DNA of 64,000 nt from a filamentous cyanobacterium ESFC-1 (GTDB lineage Bacteria; Cyanobacteriota; Cyanobacteriia; Cyanobacteriales; Spirulinaceae): contig KB904821.1 of NCBI GenBank assembly GCA_000380225.1, positions 5,122,321 through 5,186,320 of the forward strand. The letters run 5' to 3'. The notes beneath the pieces were generated by a model, which was given only the letters and a program-made list of their open reading frames with translations, made no database searches and had not been told where the DNA came from. Shown piece after piece: positions 36,887 through 46,357 of this stretch (position 1 is the first letter of the stretch; each line of letters begins with the position of its first letter). Made by a program: the position numbers and the translations under genes.

Positions 36887-37138
36887 TTAGGCTTCTTGGC
36901 TGGACGTAATAATTTCAGTAATGACCCAGTGCTTGGTTTTGCTTAGGGGACGAGTTTCTTGGATGCGGACGATATCGCCGTCTTTACAGCGATTTTCGGC
37001 ATCGTGGACTTTATAACGCTGGGTTTTGACGACAATTTTGCCGTATTTGGGGTGGGGAGAGCGGTTTTCAATGGCGACGACCACGGTTTTATCCATTTTG
37101 TCGCTGACCACTGTCCCAACTCGTTCTTTGACTGCCAT
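36887..37138 (-). CDS. rpsQ: 30S ribosomal protein S17
   Basis: The 83-residue OB-fold protein has [38 protein letters not shown] and [20 protein letters not shown]. It lies between rpmC and rplN. Confidence 0.98.
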   Translation of the reverse strand: MAVKERVGTVVSDKMDKTVVVAIENRSPHPKYGKIVVKTQRYKVHDAENRCKDGDIVRIQETRPLSKTKHWVITEIITSSQEA

Positions 37139-37165
37139 CTCTGTGTTTAACTCCTTTGAGCGATG

Positions 37166-37414
37166 TTATTCAGCCGTATCAGTTGCGGCAGAAGCTGCGG
37201 TGGGTGCAGCTTGGGGGTTGAGTTGTCGTTCCCGTTCGACGGTCAGCAATTGAGCAATTTTGTGTTTAATGTGCTTAAACTGGTGGGTTTGTTCCATTTG
37301 GCCAGTGGCCCGTTGAAAGCGCAAATTAAACAACTCTTTTTTGGCGCTCATAATGGCGGCTGCAAGTTCTTCGTCGTTAAGCTGGCGAGCTTCTTCGATT
37401 TTGGGGAATGCCAT
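37166..37414 (-). CDS. rpmC: 50S ribosomal protein L29
   Basis: The 82-residue helical protein has KIEEARQLNDEELAAAIMSA, LFNLRFQRATGQMEQTHQF and a cyanobacterial Ala/Thr-rich tail (PQAAPTAASAATDTAE) that is longer than in E. coli. It begins 2 bases after rplP. Confidence 0.96.
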   Translation of the reverse strand: MAFPKIEEARQLNDEELAAAIMSAKKELFNLRFQRATGQMEQTHQFKHIKHKIAQLLTVERERQLNPQAAPTAASAATDTAE

Positions 37415-37416
37415 GT

Positions 37417-37836
37417 TTAGCTATACTCCTCGTCGCGGGTCACAAACTTGGTTTTGATCGGTAGTTTTTGCATCGCGAGGCGCATGGCTTCGCGAGCGAC
37501 TTCTTCAGATACGCCGGCCATTTCAAACATAATGCGTCCGGGTTTGACCACGGCGACCCAAAATTCGGGGGAACCTTTACCCGAACCCATCCGGGTTTCG
37601 GCCGCCCGCATGGTCACGGGTTTATCGGGGAAAATGCGAATCCAAATTTTCCCACCCCGGCGCACATAACGGGTCATGGCTCGACGGGAGGCTTCAATTT
37701 GACGAGAGGTAATCCAGCCGGGTTCGATGGCTTGGATGGCAAAGTCGCCAAAGTTGAGTTTGGAACCTCGGTGAGAGAGGCCTCGCATCCGGCCCCGTTG
37801 CTGTTTGCGGAATTTTGTACGTTTAGGACTTAACAT
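37417..37836 (-). CDS. rplP: 50S ribosomal protein L16
   Basis: The 139-residue protein sits near the A site. [60 protein letters not shown] and [19 protein letters not shown] are diagnostic. Confidence 0.98.
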   Translation of the reverse strand: MLSPKRTKFRKQQRGRMRGLSHRGSKLNFGDFAIQAIEPGWITSRQIEASRRAMTRYVRRGGKIWIRIFPDKPVTMRAAETRMGSGKGSPEFWVAVVKPGRIMFEMAGVSEEVAREAMRLAMQKLPIKTKFVTRDEEYS

Positions 37837-37895
37837 GATGGTTTTAGGTTGTTGGTTTTCGAGGATTCGTTATTTTTAAAACGAACCACAAACAA

Positions 37896-38612
37896 CTATT
37901 CAGAACGGTCATCAAACTGGGGACGACGACGCTGACGACGGGGGGTCGGGGAGGATGTGGCTGCGATTTCTTCTTGACCGGGAATAATCTCGCCTTTGAA
38001 GACCCAAACTTTGATGCCGAGGATGCCGTAGATGGTGCGGGCGGTGCGATAGGCATAGTCGATGTCGGCTCTCAGGGTGTGTAGGGGAACGCGCCCTTCG
38101 CGAGTCCACTCAGTACGAGCGATTTCTGCGCCGTTGAGACGACCGCTAACTTGAATTTTGATGCCTTTGACTTCGGCCCGTTGGGCCCGTTGAATGGCTT
38201 GCCGGACGACGCGACGGAAGGATACCCGTCGTTCGAGTTGCTGGGTGATGTATTCGGCAATGAGGACGGCATCGGCATCGACGCGGGAGACTTCGACGAC
38301 GTTAACGCGGATTTGGCGATTGCTGCCGAGGAAGTTTTGTAGGTCTGAGCGCAGTTTTTCGATGCCACTTCCCCCTCTACCGACGACGACACCGGGGCGG
38401 GCGGTGTGGATTTCGAGGTCGATTTGATCGGCTTTACGCTCGATGCGGACTTCGGAAATCCCGGCGTTGTTCAGTTCGTTTTGAACGTATTGGCGAATTT
38501 GATAGTCTTCTTGGAGAAGTTCGGGATAGCGCTTGGTGTCGGCGTACCAGCGAGAACGGTGTTCTTTGGTGACACCAAGGCGAAATCCGGTTGGATGTAT
38601 CTTCTGTCCCAC
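37896..38612 (-). CDS. rpsC: 30S ribosomal protein S3
   Basis: The 238-residue protein lines the mRNA entry tunnel. [20 protein letters not shown], the KH domain around [20 protein letters not shown], and [20 protein letters not shown] identify it. The Arg/Ser-rich tail is typical of cyanobacteria. Confidence 0.98.
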   Translation of the reverse strand: MGQKIHPTGFRLGVTKEHRSRWYADTKRYPELLQEDYQIRQYVQNELNNAGISEVRIERKADQIDLEIHTARPGVVVGRGGSGIEKLRSDLQNFLGSNRQIRVNVVEVSRVDADAVLIAEYITQQLERRVSFRRVVRQAIQRAQRAEVKGIKIQVSGRLNGAEIARTEWTREGRVPLHTLRADIDYAYRTARTIYGILGIKVWVFKGEIIPGQEEIAATSSPTPRRQRRRPQFDDRSE

Positions 38613-38627
38613 GATGTTTTTATCCTT

Positions 38628-38984
38628 TTATTGTTCTACTGGCGCGACGGCGATGGTGATGTGACAGGTGGGCTTATGGATTTGATAAGCGCGACCTTGC
38701 GCTCTAGCCCGAAAGCGTCGCAGGCGCGGCCCTTGGTCGGCATAAGCGGTACTGATCACTAAGCTGGCGCGGTCATAGCCTGCGTTGTGTTCGGCGTTGG
38801 CAACAGCCGAGCGCAAGACTTTGAGTATCGGCTCGCAAGCGCGATAGGGCATAAATTCGAGGATAATAAGGGCTTCTTGATAAGTCCGACCGCGAATTTG
38901 GTCGAGGACGCGCCGCACTTTATGGGGGGACATCCGAATGTATCGCGCGATCGCTTTAACTTCTGCTTCGGTGTTGACTGCCAT
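38628..38984 (-). CDS. rplV: 50S ribosomal protein L22
   Basis: The 118-residue protein lines the exit tunnel. [40 protein letters not shown] and the beta hairpin [20 protein letters not shown] are present. It lies between rpsS and rpsC. Confidence 0.98.
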   Translation of the reverse strand: MAVNTEAEVKAIARYIRMSPHKVRRVLDQIRGRTYQEALIILEFMPYRACEPILKVLRSAVANAEHNAGYDRASLVISTAYADQGPRLRRFRARAQGRAYQIHKPTCHITIAVAPVEQ

Positions 38985-39052
38985 AGGATTTGCTTGTTGT
39001 CTGATTGGAGGTCATGGGTCAACTGTTACCACAGTGACGAAGGGAGAGGGTT

Positions 39053-39334
39053 TTAGCGTCTCCCGGCTTTTTTGTCGCCTTTGGCGTGGCCGCGGAAGGT
39101 ACGAGTCGGCGCAAATTCACCGAGTTTGTGACCGACCATTTGTTCGGAGACGAAGACCGGAACGTGTTGGCGACCGTTGTGGACGGCGATGGTGTGACCG
39201 ACCATTTGGGGCAGGATGGTTGAGGCTCGCGACCAAGTTTTGATGACTTTTTTCTCGCTTTTGGCGTTGAGTTTTTCGATTTTGGTTAAAAGGCTATCCG
39301 CGACAAAGGGACCTTTTTTTAACGAACGACCCAT
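39053..39334 (-). CDS. rpsS: 30S ribosomal protein S19
   Basis: The 93-residue head protein has [40 protein letters not shown] and [20 protein letters not shown]. It lies between rplB and rplV. Confidence 0.98.
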   Translation of the reverse strand: MGRSLKKGPFVADSLLTKIEKLNAKSEKKVIKTWSRASTILPQMVGHTIAVHNGRQHVPVFVSEQMVGHKLGEFAPTRTFRGHAKGDKKAGRR

Positions 39335-39382
39335 AGATGAGTAAGTCTCCTATATGGTGAATCAGAATGGGGTTGAATGGCC

Positions 39383-40219
39383 TTAGTTGCGGCGGCGCAC
39401 GATCAGGGCGCTGCTGCGCTTTTTGCGTTTGCGGGTTTTGGCTCCTAATGTCGGTTTACCCCAAGGGGTTACCGGGCCGCTACGACCGATAGGAGCGCGA
39501 CCTTCACCACCACCATGGGGGTGATCGACGGGGTTCATGGCGCTGCCTCGAACTTGAGGTCTGCGACCAAGCTGGCGCGATCGCCCGGCTTTACCTAAGC
39601 TCACGTTACGAGCATCGGTATTGCCGACGCGGCCAATGGTGGCGTAACATTCACAGCGCACCATGCGAACTTCTTTAGAGGGTAATTTTAAGGTGACGTA
39701 ATTGCCTTCTTTGGCGACCACTTGCGCGGCACTCCCTGCGGCTCTGACCATCTGTCCGCCCCGTCCGGCGGTAAGTTCGATGTTGTGAACTTCTGTCCCT
39801 AGGGGAATTTTGCTCAAAGGTAGAGCGTTGCCTGTTTCAAAGGGAACGAGGGTAGGATCGGCTCCGGCAATGACGGTATCTCCAACTTTTAAGCCAACGG
39901 GGTGTAAAATATACCGTTTTTCGCCATCTTCGTAATACAGCAAGGCAATACGAGCATTCCGGTTAGGATCGTATTCAATAGCTGCGACTTTCGCCGGAAC
40001 GTTGTGTTTGTCGCGACGGAAGTCGATGGTGCGATAACGGCGTTTGTGACCGCCACCGCGACGGCGACTGGTAATTACACCGCGATTATTTCGACCTTTT
40101 TTGCGGTGTTTGGATTGGGTCAGTGATTTTTCGGGTTTACTCTTGGTGACTTCGGTGAAGTCGGACACGGTGGCTTCCCGTGTCCCTGGTGTCATTGGTC
40201 GATAAGAACGAATACCCAT
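39383..40219 (-). CDS. rplB: 50S ribosomal protein L2
   Basis: The 278-residue protein is near the peptidyl transferase centre. [40 protein letters not shown] and the C-terminal [20 protein letters not shown], with its functional His, are diagnostic. Confidence 0.98.
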   Translation of the reverse strand: MGIRSYRPMTPGTREATVSDFTEVTKSKPEKSLTQSKHRKKGRNNRGVITSRRRGGGHKRRYRTIDFRRDKHNVPAKVAAIEYDPNRNARIALLYYEDGEKRYILHPVGLKVGDTVIAGADPTLVPFETGNALPLSKIPLGTEVHNIELTAGRGGQMVRAAGSAAQVVAKEGNYVTLKLPSKEVRMVRCECYATIGRVGNTDARNVSLGKAGRSRQLGRRPQVRGSAMNPVDHPHGGGEGRAPIGRSGPVTPWGKPTLGAKTRKRKKRSSALIVRRRN

Positions 40220-40302
40220 AATTTTCTAATGCTTGGATTTCAGTGCCTGCAATGGTGTGGTCGGGTTAAACCCAAGTCACCACGGTTTTAAATAATGTGG
40301 CA

Positions 40303-40605
40303 TTACACTTCCGGGAACAGGTCGATACTGTCACCTTCAGCGAGGGTTACCATGGCGCGTTTATAAAGCGGTTTGTAGCCGATGAATCGACCGACGCGCT
40401 TGCGTTTACGCCCCGGACGCAGGGTGTTGACTTGGGTGACTTTAACGTCAAACAAGTTTTCGATGGCCGCTTTGATTTGCGTTTTGGTGGCTTTGAGGGC
40501 GACCTCAAAGACGTATTGGTTTTGTTCGAGTAACAGAGTTGCTTTTTCGGTGACAATCGGTCGAATGATTAAATCAGCGAGATCGCGAGGTTGAGTTTTA
40601 GTCAC
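40303..40605 (-). CDS. rplW: 50S ribosomal protein L23
   Basis: The protein has 100 residues from the GTG at 40605, which has AGGAGG 6 bases upstream. The frame is open to 40674 but that part lies inside rpl[41 protein letters not shown] and [20 protein letters not shown] identify it. It overlaps the end of rplD by 8 bases. L23 forms the docking site at the tunnel exit. Confidence 0.96.
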   Translation of the reverse strand: MTKTQPRDLADLIIRPIVTEKATLLLEQNQYVFEVALKATKTQIKAAIENLFDVKVTQVNTLRPGRKRKRVGRFIGYKPLYKRAMVTLAEGDSIDLFPEV

Positions 40606-41233
40606 CGTATACCTCCTGAATAATTTGTAAGGCTTGACTTGAGGCGACGATTTTGTCGGCGTTGAGCAAGTCATAGATGTTGAGGTAGTTTGCCGAAATC
40701 ATGGTGAGATTGGCAATATTACGACCGGATAAATAGATGTTTTCGATTTTTGCCGGCAGAATGAGTAAGACTTTTTCTTCGTTTGTATCTGCACCCCAAC
40801 GAGCCAGGGCTGAGGTTAAGTCTTTGGTTTTCGGGCGGGTAATTTGTTCGCTAAAGTCTTCGACGACGATTAAGTCGTCGCTGCGACTATCTATGGCGGT
40901 TCTGAGGGCGAGTCGCCGCTCTTTGCGGTTCATTTTTTGGCTATAGTCTCTGGGTTTGGGCCCAAAGATGACACCACCACCCCGCCAGAGGGGAGAGCGA
41001 ATTGAACCGGCGCGCGCTCTACCTGTTCCTTTTTGTCGCCAGGGTTTGCGACCCCCCCCGCGCACTTCGGCTCGGGTTTTGGTGGAGGCGGTTCCTTGAC
41101 GAGCGTTCGCCATTTGACGCACTAAGGCGCGGTGAACGATGTGGGCGGCGTTGTCAGGGTTGGCAACGCGCAAGTCGAGGCTGGCTTCGCCGACTTCTTC
41201 ACCTTGCCAATTTTTAACGACACAAGTAACCAT
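40598..41233 (-). CDS. rplD: 50S ribosomal protein L4
   Basis: The 211-residue protein lines the exit tunnel. The extended loop has [20 protein letters not shown], then [20 protein letters not shown] and [20 protein letters not shown]. The C-terminal globular part ends in [11 protein letters not shown]. In E. coli L4 also represses the S10 operon; no evidence here shows whether that holds. Confidence 0.97.
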   Translation of the reverse strand: MVTCVVKNWQGEEVGEASLDLRVANPDNAAHIVHRALVRQMANARQGTASTKTRAEVRGGGRKPWRQKGTGRARAGSIRSPLWRGGGVIFGPKPRDYSQKMNRKERRLALRTAIDSRSDDLIVVEDFSEQITRPKTKDLTSALARWGADTNEEKVLLILPAKIENIYLSGRNIANLTMISANYLNIYDLLNADKIVASSQALQIIQEVYGD

Positions 41234-41303
41234 TTGTTTAGTCCTTCGTTTGAGGTCAGGGATTCGCTCTTGTCCGAGGGGACAAGTTTAGCGGGCCGGA
41301 CGA

Positions 41304-41948
41304 CTATTTTTTGCCGACGATGTTGGCCGGGGCAATGCTGAGTAGGGTTCCGGGTTTGCCGGGAACACAGCCTTTGATTAATAAGAGGTCGCGATCGCTA
41401 TCAACCCGGACTACGGCCAGTTTGCGGGTGGTCACTTTGGTGCCGCCAGAACGCCCGGCCATGCGTTTACCGGGGTAAACCCGTCCGGGGGTGGTTCCGG
41501 CTCCAGTTGAACCGGGAAGGCGATGGTTTTTCGACCCGTGAGACATGGGCCCGCGTCTAAAGTTATGGCGTTTTTGATAGCCAGTAAAACCGCGACCGAT
41601 ACTTGTTCCGCTTACGTCTACGAGTTGACCGTTTTCAAAGATATCGGCTTTGAAGGATTGTCCGAGTTGATATTGGGACGGATCGTCAATGCGATATTCT
41701 TGGAGATGACGTAAGGGGGAAGAAACCTGGGCTTTTTTCAGGTGACCAAGCTCGGGTTGGCTGAGTGCTTTTTCTTTGACTTCTTTGTAACCCACTTGAA
41801 CGGCGTTGTAGCCGTCGGTTGTTTGGGTTTTGACTTGGGTGACGGTACAAGGGCCCGCTTGAACGACTGTAACAGGAATAGCAAGTCCTGTTTCTGAGTC
41901 AAATATTTGGGTCATGCCCAGTTTTGTGCCGAGGATGCCGAGAGACAC
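41304..41948 (-). CDS. rplC: 50S ribosomal protein L3
   Basis: The 214-residue protein starts the superoperon. It begins at GTG 41948 with GAGAGG a few bases upstream. [40 protein letters not shown] and [20 protein letters not shown] are diagnostic. As in other cyanobacteria rpsJ is not at the head of this cluster. Confidence 0.98.
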   Translation of the reverse strand: MSLGILGTKLGMTQIFDSETGLAIPVTVVQAGPCTVTQVKTQTTDGYNAVQVGYKEVKEKALSQPELGHLKKAQVSSPLRHLQEYRIDDPSQYQLGQSFKADIFENGQLVDVSGTSIGRGFTGYQKRHNFRRGPMSHGSKNHRLPGSTGAGTTPGRVYPGKRMAGRSGGTKVTTRKLAVVRVDSDRDLLLIKGCVPGKPGTLLSIAPANIVGKK

Positions 41949-42002
41949 GCTTTTACCTCTCTTTCGCTTGATCTAAACAACATTTAGAGGCGGAGTTTCT
42001 GT

Positions 42003-42067
42003 CCTAATGCTGATACATTAGGTTTTTGCTCCACAGGACACCTCTCCTGCTTAAAACTAGGAGAGGT
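42003..42067 (-). promoter_or_regulatory. Two hairpins in the rplC leader
   Basis: CCTAATG-CTGATA-CATTAGG (42003-42022) and ACCTCTCCT with AGGAGAGGT (42040-42048 and 42059-42067) are perfect inverted repeats 55-120 bases upstream of rplC, within its likely mRNA leader. Ribosomal operon leaders often hold regulatory structures. No T run follows either stem on the minus strand. Confidence 0.45.
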
Positions 42068-42709
42068 AAAAATTCAGTTTGAGACGATAAGTTCCTTGAC
42101 CAAGGTTGCAAGTTGAACTTGCGATAATATTGGTCAACTTTGTCACCGGGGTTCGCTTAGGACTTAAGGACGATGATCCTCAGTATCGAAAGCGAGGTGA
42201 AAAAGCCTGTCGAGCTTGGCTTGTGCCAATCGTAGCGGGTTACACAAAAGCTTTTTTCCGATTGTGCCAGTCTTGGGTATCAAGACTCGCTTGCTTCGAG
42301 GGTGAAACAGCTTGAGTGTCTGCGATTTCAGCGTTTTTTGATGTAAAGAACGCGATCGCGAGTTGTGATTTCGCTACGGACTGCGACAGCCTGGACTAAT
42401 GTCACAATCATCTACATTAACCGTTTTGGCCACTTTAGTCAAGTCGGATTTCTTGGGCAGTGGGCAGTGGGCAGTGGGAAGAGGGGGAAGAGGAGGAAGA
42501 GGGGGAGGAGTGGGAGGAGTGGGAGGAGTGGGAGGAGTGGGAAGAGGAGGAAGAAATTAGATTATAACTGCGACTAATAACCAACAACCAATAACCAATA
42601 ACCAATAACAAACAACCAATAACCAACAACAAATGACCAAAGACGAAGGACGAAGGACAATCAAGCTTATAATATTTCCCAGATAACTCAATAAAACTTA
42701 AATAAATTT
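42068..42709. other. Intergenic region between rplC and ndhN with low-complexity repeats
   Basis: The divergent promoters of rplC and ndhN must lie here. From about 42460 to 42560 the plus strand is a purine-rich array (GGGCAGTG units, then GGAGGAGTG units repeated about four times, mixed with GAGGAAGAG). From about 42577 to 42660 it is a run of AACCAATAACCAAT-type units ending in GACGAAGGAC units. An open frame at 42106-42315 has no recognisable protein. The hairpin TTGGC-TTGT-GCCAA lies near 42218. Confidence 0.5.
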
Positions 42710-43186
42710 ATGCCACTCCTGACAACTGGTAAAGCCTTTATTCGCGATTTAGAACAATCTGGTGCGCTTGGCACTTATGCCCCATTAGAAGGGGGGTTTG
42801 AGGGACGCTATCAACGTCGCTTGCGAACCTTGGGTTATGATACATTTCGCTTGTCGGCGCGGGGTTTGGGCGATCTAGCGGCGTATTTGACGCGGGTTCA
42901 TGGGGTGCGTCCTGCCCATTTGGGTAAGAAAAATATTGGTCAAGATGCGATGGTCGGGCCAGTTTATTTTATTCCGCCCGTCGCTACTTACCAAATCGAG
43001 AGCTTACCGCCGCAATCGAAAGGTTTGGTGCTGTGGATGATTGAGGGCTTTGTGTTGTCTCGCCAAGAGCTAGAATATTTAGCGAATCTGGCGAAAGTTG
43101 AGCCAAAACTTAAGATTATCGTGGAATTAGGAGGCGATCGCGCTTTTCGTTGGCAGCCTTTAGCTGAAGTCCTAAACGCCGCTTAA
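42710..43186 (+). CDS. ndhN: NAD(P)H-quinone oxidoreductase subunit N
   Basis: The 158-residue peripheral subunit is specific to the cyanobacterial and chloroplast NDH-1 complex, which works in respiration and cyclic electron flow at the thylakoid. The sequence LLTTGKAFIRDLEQSGALGT, GFEGRYQRRLRTLGYDTFRL and AYLTRVHGVRPAHLGKK matches NdhN from start to end. It is divergent from rplC, a common arrangement in cyanobacteria. Confidence 0.95.
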   Translation: MPLLTTGKAFIRDLEQSGALGTYAPLEGGFEGRYQRRLRTLGYDTFRLSARGLGDLAAYLTRVHGVRPAHLGKKNIGQDAMVGPVYFIPPVATYQIESLPPQSKGLVLWMIEGFVLSRQELEYLANLAKVEPKLKIIVELGGDRAFRWQPLAEVLNAA

Positions 43187-43240
43187 CCGTAGGGGATTAT
43201 GCTAAGAAGCACAAGAGCTTAAATAGTAAGGACTCCTAAG

Positions 43241-43846
43241 ATGCTCGATGCTCGCGACTACACCCTGATTATTGATAAAAGTGGCAGTATGTCCATCCCA
43301 GATCAAGCGGGGGGCAAAAGTCGCTGGCAAGTGATGCAGGAGTCCACTTTTGCGTTAGCGTTTAAGTGCGAGGAGTTCGATTCGGATGGTTTGACGGTAT
43401 ATACCTTTTCGGGGCGGTTCAAACGCTACGATAATGTAACCGCGAGTAAGGTTTCGCAAATCTTCCAAGAAAATCGACCTTCGGGCAAAACCGATTTAGC
43501 CGGGGTGTTGCGGGATGCGCTACAAAATTATTTTCACCGCAAAGGCATCAATCGGGCTAAACCCAATGGGGAAACGATTTTGGTGGTTACTGATGGGGAA
43601 CCGAATGACCGTGAAGCGGTGATGCGCGTGATTGTGGATGCGACGAAACGGGTTGACCGAGAAGACGAGTTAGCGATCGCGTTTATTCAAGTTGGACACG
43701 ATCCCGAAGTAACATGGTTTTTAAAGGTGTTGGATGATGAACTCCAAAATGCCGGGGCCAGGTTCGATATCGTGGATACTGTGACGATGGAGGATATGCA
43801 GGACTTGACCCTCACAGAAGTTTTGATCAACGCCATTTTGGACTAA
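43241..43846 (+). CDS. von Willebrand factor A domain protein
   Basis: The 201-residue protein is a single VWA domain without signal peptide or membrane helix. The metal-ion-dependent adhesion site is complete: DKSGSMS at about residues 11-17, the Thr in SGKTDLAGVLRDAL and the Asp in LVVTDGEPNDREA. It is the first of three genes that are closely spaced (27 bases, then a 4-base overlap) and likely co-transcribed with a repeat-rich Slr1339-type protein and an EamA transporter. The role is unknown; VWA proteins often act as scaffolds for assembly of complexes. Confidence 0.9.
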   Translation: MLDARDYTLIIDKSGSMSIPDQAGGKSRWQVMQESTFALAFKCEEFDSDGLTVYTFSGRFKRYDNVTASKVSQIFQENRPSGKTDLAGVLRDALQNYFHRKGINRAKPNGETILVVTDGEPNDREAVMRVIVDATKRVDREDELAIAFIQVGHDPEVTWFLKVLDDELQNAGARFDIVDTVTMEDMQDLTLTEVLINAILD

Positions 43847-43873
43847 GATGCGATTCGCTTCGGGGAGGAAAGC

Positions 43874-44884
43874 ATGGCTTCTATGGATGATTTATTGGCA
43901 CAACTGCAAGCAGAATTTGAGCAAAAACGCTCTACATCTGCTCAATCTTCTCAGTCTGACTCAAATAATCCATCAACCGATGATTTACTGGCTGAGGTTC
44001 AGGCTCAGTTTCAAAAACCTGCTGCTAATTCTCAGAATGCCATGACACCGAATCCTGATGACTCCCGCTTAGATGATTTACTCAATGCCGCTAAGTCAGA
44101 ATTGAGTGGATCGCCAGGTAAGGATGATACAGACAAGGCGCTAGAAGCTTTTAAGGCTCAGTCTCGCCCCCCAAAATCGGATTCTCACCAAAACAGTACC
44201 GATGAGGCATTAGAAGCCTTTAAGGGGCAATCTGCGGCGAGTAAGGAAGCAACGGACGAAGCTTTAGAAGCGTTTAAACAACAATCTCGCCCCCAACCTT
44301 CTATGCAAAATCAAGATGCGACGGACGAAGCGTTAAAAGCGTTTAAACAACAATCGGCTACAGAGAAGGATGGGACGGATGACGCTTTAGCGGCTTTTAA
44401 AAATCAGTCTCGCCCTCAACCACCGGAAAAATCGCAAACTGAAGACGCATTAGCAGCATTTAAGTCTGAATTTCAGCAAAAACAAGCGCAATCTACGTCT
44501 AGAAGCAATGCACCCACGGAAAATGAGTTAGAAAACTTGAAAAACCAGTTTGCTCAGAAAGTCAAAGCGAATACGCCTAAACCACCGCAAGCATCTCCAG
44601 AAACCGATCGCGTTTTGGCGCAACTCAAGCAAGAATATAAACAGCAACAAAAAGATGTAGATGCACAACTGCAAAATACTGAAGATATTGTGCGTCAAGA
44701 AAGACTGGCTGAACAACGGCGACAGCAACGGCGCAAAGCCCTACAGCGTAAAGCGGAAGCTTGGTTGAAGGATTTGGATATTCAGTCGGACGAGGGGCTG
44801 TGGTTTGAGGAGTTTGCTTATTCTTATGATTCCCGCCTCGCTGCTGCGATAGATTATTTGCAAGCCCTAGAGGAAACTCGTTGA
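43874..44884 (+). CDS. Slr1339-family salt-stress-like protein with internal repeats
   Basis: The 336-residue hydrophilic protein is largely disordered. It begins with two units of the type MDDLLAQLQAEFEQ and TDDLLAEVQAQFQK, followed by five or six units of the type TDEALEAFKQQS between residues about 93 and 205. A charged coiled coil (QLQNTEDIVRQERLAEQRRQ) leads to a conserved C-terminal domain, AEAWLKDLDIQSDEGLWFEE, FAYSYDSRLAAAIDYLQAL. That end matches what I recall of cyanobacterial proteins annotated as salt stress protein, Slr1339 family. Its stop overlaps the start of the EamA gene by 4 bases. The repeat number is likely variable between strains. Confidence 0.75.
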   Translation: MASMDDLLAQLQAEFEQKRSTSAQSSQSDSNNPSTDDLLAEVQAQFQKPAANSQNAMTPNPDDSRLDDLLNAAKSELSGSPGKDDTDKALEAFKAQSRPPKSDSHQNSTDEALEAFKGQSAASKEATDEALEAFKQQSRPQPSMQNQDATDEALKAFKQQSATEKDGTDDALAAFKNQSRPQPPEKSQTEDALAAFKSEFQQKQAQSTSRSNAPTENELENLKNQFAQKVKANTPKPPQASPETDRVLAQLKQEYKQQQKDVDAQLQNTEDIVRQERLAEQRRQQRRKALQRKAEAWLKDLDIQSDEGLWFEEFAYSYDSRLAAAIDYLQALEETR

Positions 44885-45768
44885 TGGGGAAGCAATGGGG
44901 GGTTTATGTCAAGTTGCTACTCACGGCAATTATTTGGGGGGGGACATTTATTGCCGGGCGGGTGGTGGTGCAGGAAATGGGGGCTTTTGCGGCGGCGTTT
45001 GCGCGGTTTGCGATCGCGTCGATGGCTTTACTATTATTGGTTTATCGTCGCGAAAAGAAGCTAATTTTCCCGGCGCGAGAGCAACTGTTCCCGTTAATTT
45101 TACTCGGTTTAACCGGGGTTTTTGCTTATAATGCCTTTTTCTTTTTGGGCTTGCAAACGGTAACTGCAAGTCGGGCTGCATTGATTATTGCTTTAAATCC
45201 TGTCGCGATCGCGATCGGTTCGGTATTATTTTTGCAAGAAAAGTTAACCGGGATTCGCTGGCTAGGAGTCGCTACTTCCGTATTGGGGGCAAGTATCGTC
45301 ATCAGCGAGGGCAAATTAGGGGCGTTATTCGCGGGAAATCTGGGTTGGGGAGAGGTTTTTCTGTTGGGTTGCGTTGTAAGTTGGTGCGCTTACACCCTCA
45401 TTGGTAAATCAGTGATGCGCGGATTATCGCCGTTGATCTCTACGACTTATGCTTGCGTTTTTGGCAGTATAGCATTGGCACTCCCCGCGATCGCCCAGGG
45501 GTTATTTGCTGACCTGGCAACCCTCTCATTTCCGGCAACGATTGGACTTTTTTATTTAGGACTCCTCGGCTCTGCTGTGGGCTTTAATTGGTACTATGAG
45601 GGCGTAAGGCAAATTGGGGCGGCGAAAGCGTCAGTTTTTATTAATTTTGTCCCGGTTTCAGCCGTAATTTTAGGGGTTTTGTTGCTCAAAGAACCTTTCC
45701 CCTTAACCCTACTTTTGGGGGGATTTTTCGTGATTTTAGGCGTTTTCCTCTCGAATCGCCCTTCTTGA
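44881..45768 (+). CDS. EamA/DMT-family transporter
   Basis: The 295-residue protein has about ten membrane helices in two EamA repeats: the first starts VKLLLTAIIWGGTFIAGRVV, the second GEVFLLGCVVSWCAYTLIGK. The end of each repeat has the usual P-V motif (LNPVAIAIGSVLFLQEKLTG and INFVPVSAVILGVLLLKEPF). Members export amino acids, nucleosides or other metabolites; the substrate is not predictable. It overlaps the previous gene by 4 bases, so the two are coupled. Confidence 0.92.
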   Translation: MMGKQWGVYVKLLLTAIIWGGTFIAGRVVVQEMGAFAAAFARFAIASMALLLLVYRREKKLIFPAREQLFPLILLGLTGVFAYNAFFFLGLQTVTASRAALIIALNPVAIAIGSVLFLQEKLTGIRWLGVATSVLGASIVISEGKLGALFAGNLGWGEVFLLGCVVSWCAYTLIGKSVMRGLSPLISTTYACVFGSIALALPAIAQGLFADLATLSFPATIGLFYLGLLGSAVGFNWYYEGVRQIGAAKASVFINFVPVSAVILGVLLLKEPFPLTLLLGGFFVILGVFLSNRPS

Positions 45769-46167
45769 GGTAATGTACAATTTACAATTTACAATGTACA
45801 ACGATTTTTTTGTAGTGGCATGGTGTAGGGTGGGCATCGCACACCACATCTAGCTTTGAGCCTCAACATTATGTCTCAGGCCACGAACGTAATGCTATAG
45901 TAATTTCAACTAATTTCCGTTATTTTCTGAGTCCGTAAACGCGGACTTTGCTCTATTGGTTCCCCAGATTTTTAATCTGCGGGTGGGTTAATGGGACAAA
46001 CGGTAGATTTAAACCAAATTTGGCATAATTCTCTTTTTTAGGCAGAAATTGAGGTGACTTTACTCCTCTTTTTGGACGGGAAAATTGCCAATCCTGTCAA
46101 AATGCAAAACCAACAAAAAACTAATCAATTATCGAAAAAACATTCTCGTTCGATGCTGATAACTGAT
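45769..46167. other. Intergenic region with short repeats
   Basis: No gene is seen. GTACAATTTACAATTTACAA followed by TGTAC lies just after the EamA stop. A reverse copy of the short repeat found at the xisI start covers 45823-45871. The rest is A/T-rich and unremarkable. Confidence 0.45.
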
Positions 46168-46353
46168 GACTCTCGGTGAAACTTAAATCGACATTTTTGG
46201 GGCTGTAATGCAAATCTAGTCTAGCTTTTAGCCTTTTTATAGAGTCCACCCTACAGCAAGAAGTTTCTGATCTTCTTTGGAGGGGCATTCATCCCACCTC
46301 CCCCCCGACTGCCGATTGCCGATTGCCGATTGCCCCTTAGAGACTGTTAACTG
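46168..46353 (+). repeat. Dispersed repeat family, copy 2
   Basis: It has the same order of landmarks as copy 1: TTTTTGGGGCT, GCTTTTAGCCTTT, AGTTTCTGATC, TTTGGAGGGGCATTCATCCC, three GATTGCCGA-type units and CCCCTTAGAGACTGTTAACT. It ends just before the stop codon of the minus-strand phospholipase-D-like gene. In this copy the small hairpin can form as AAGAAG with CTTCTT instead of CCAAAG with CTTTGG. Confidence 0.72.
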
Positions 46354-46357
46354 TATG

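Noticed and set aside
40303-40674. A 123-residue form of rplW
   Set aside because: The extra N-terminus lies within rplD; the GTG at 40605 has AGGAGG at the right distance.
42106-42315. 69-codon open frame between rplC and ndhN
   Set aside because: No recognisable family, no good ribosome-binding site, and it lies in a hairpin-rich leader region.
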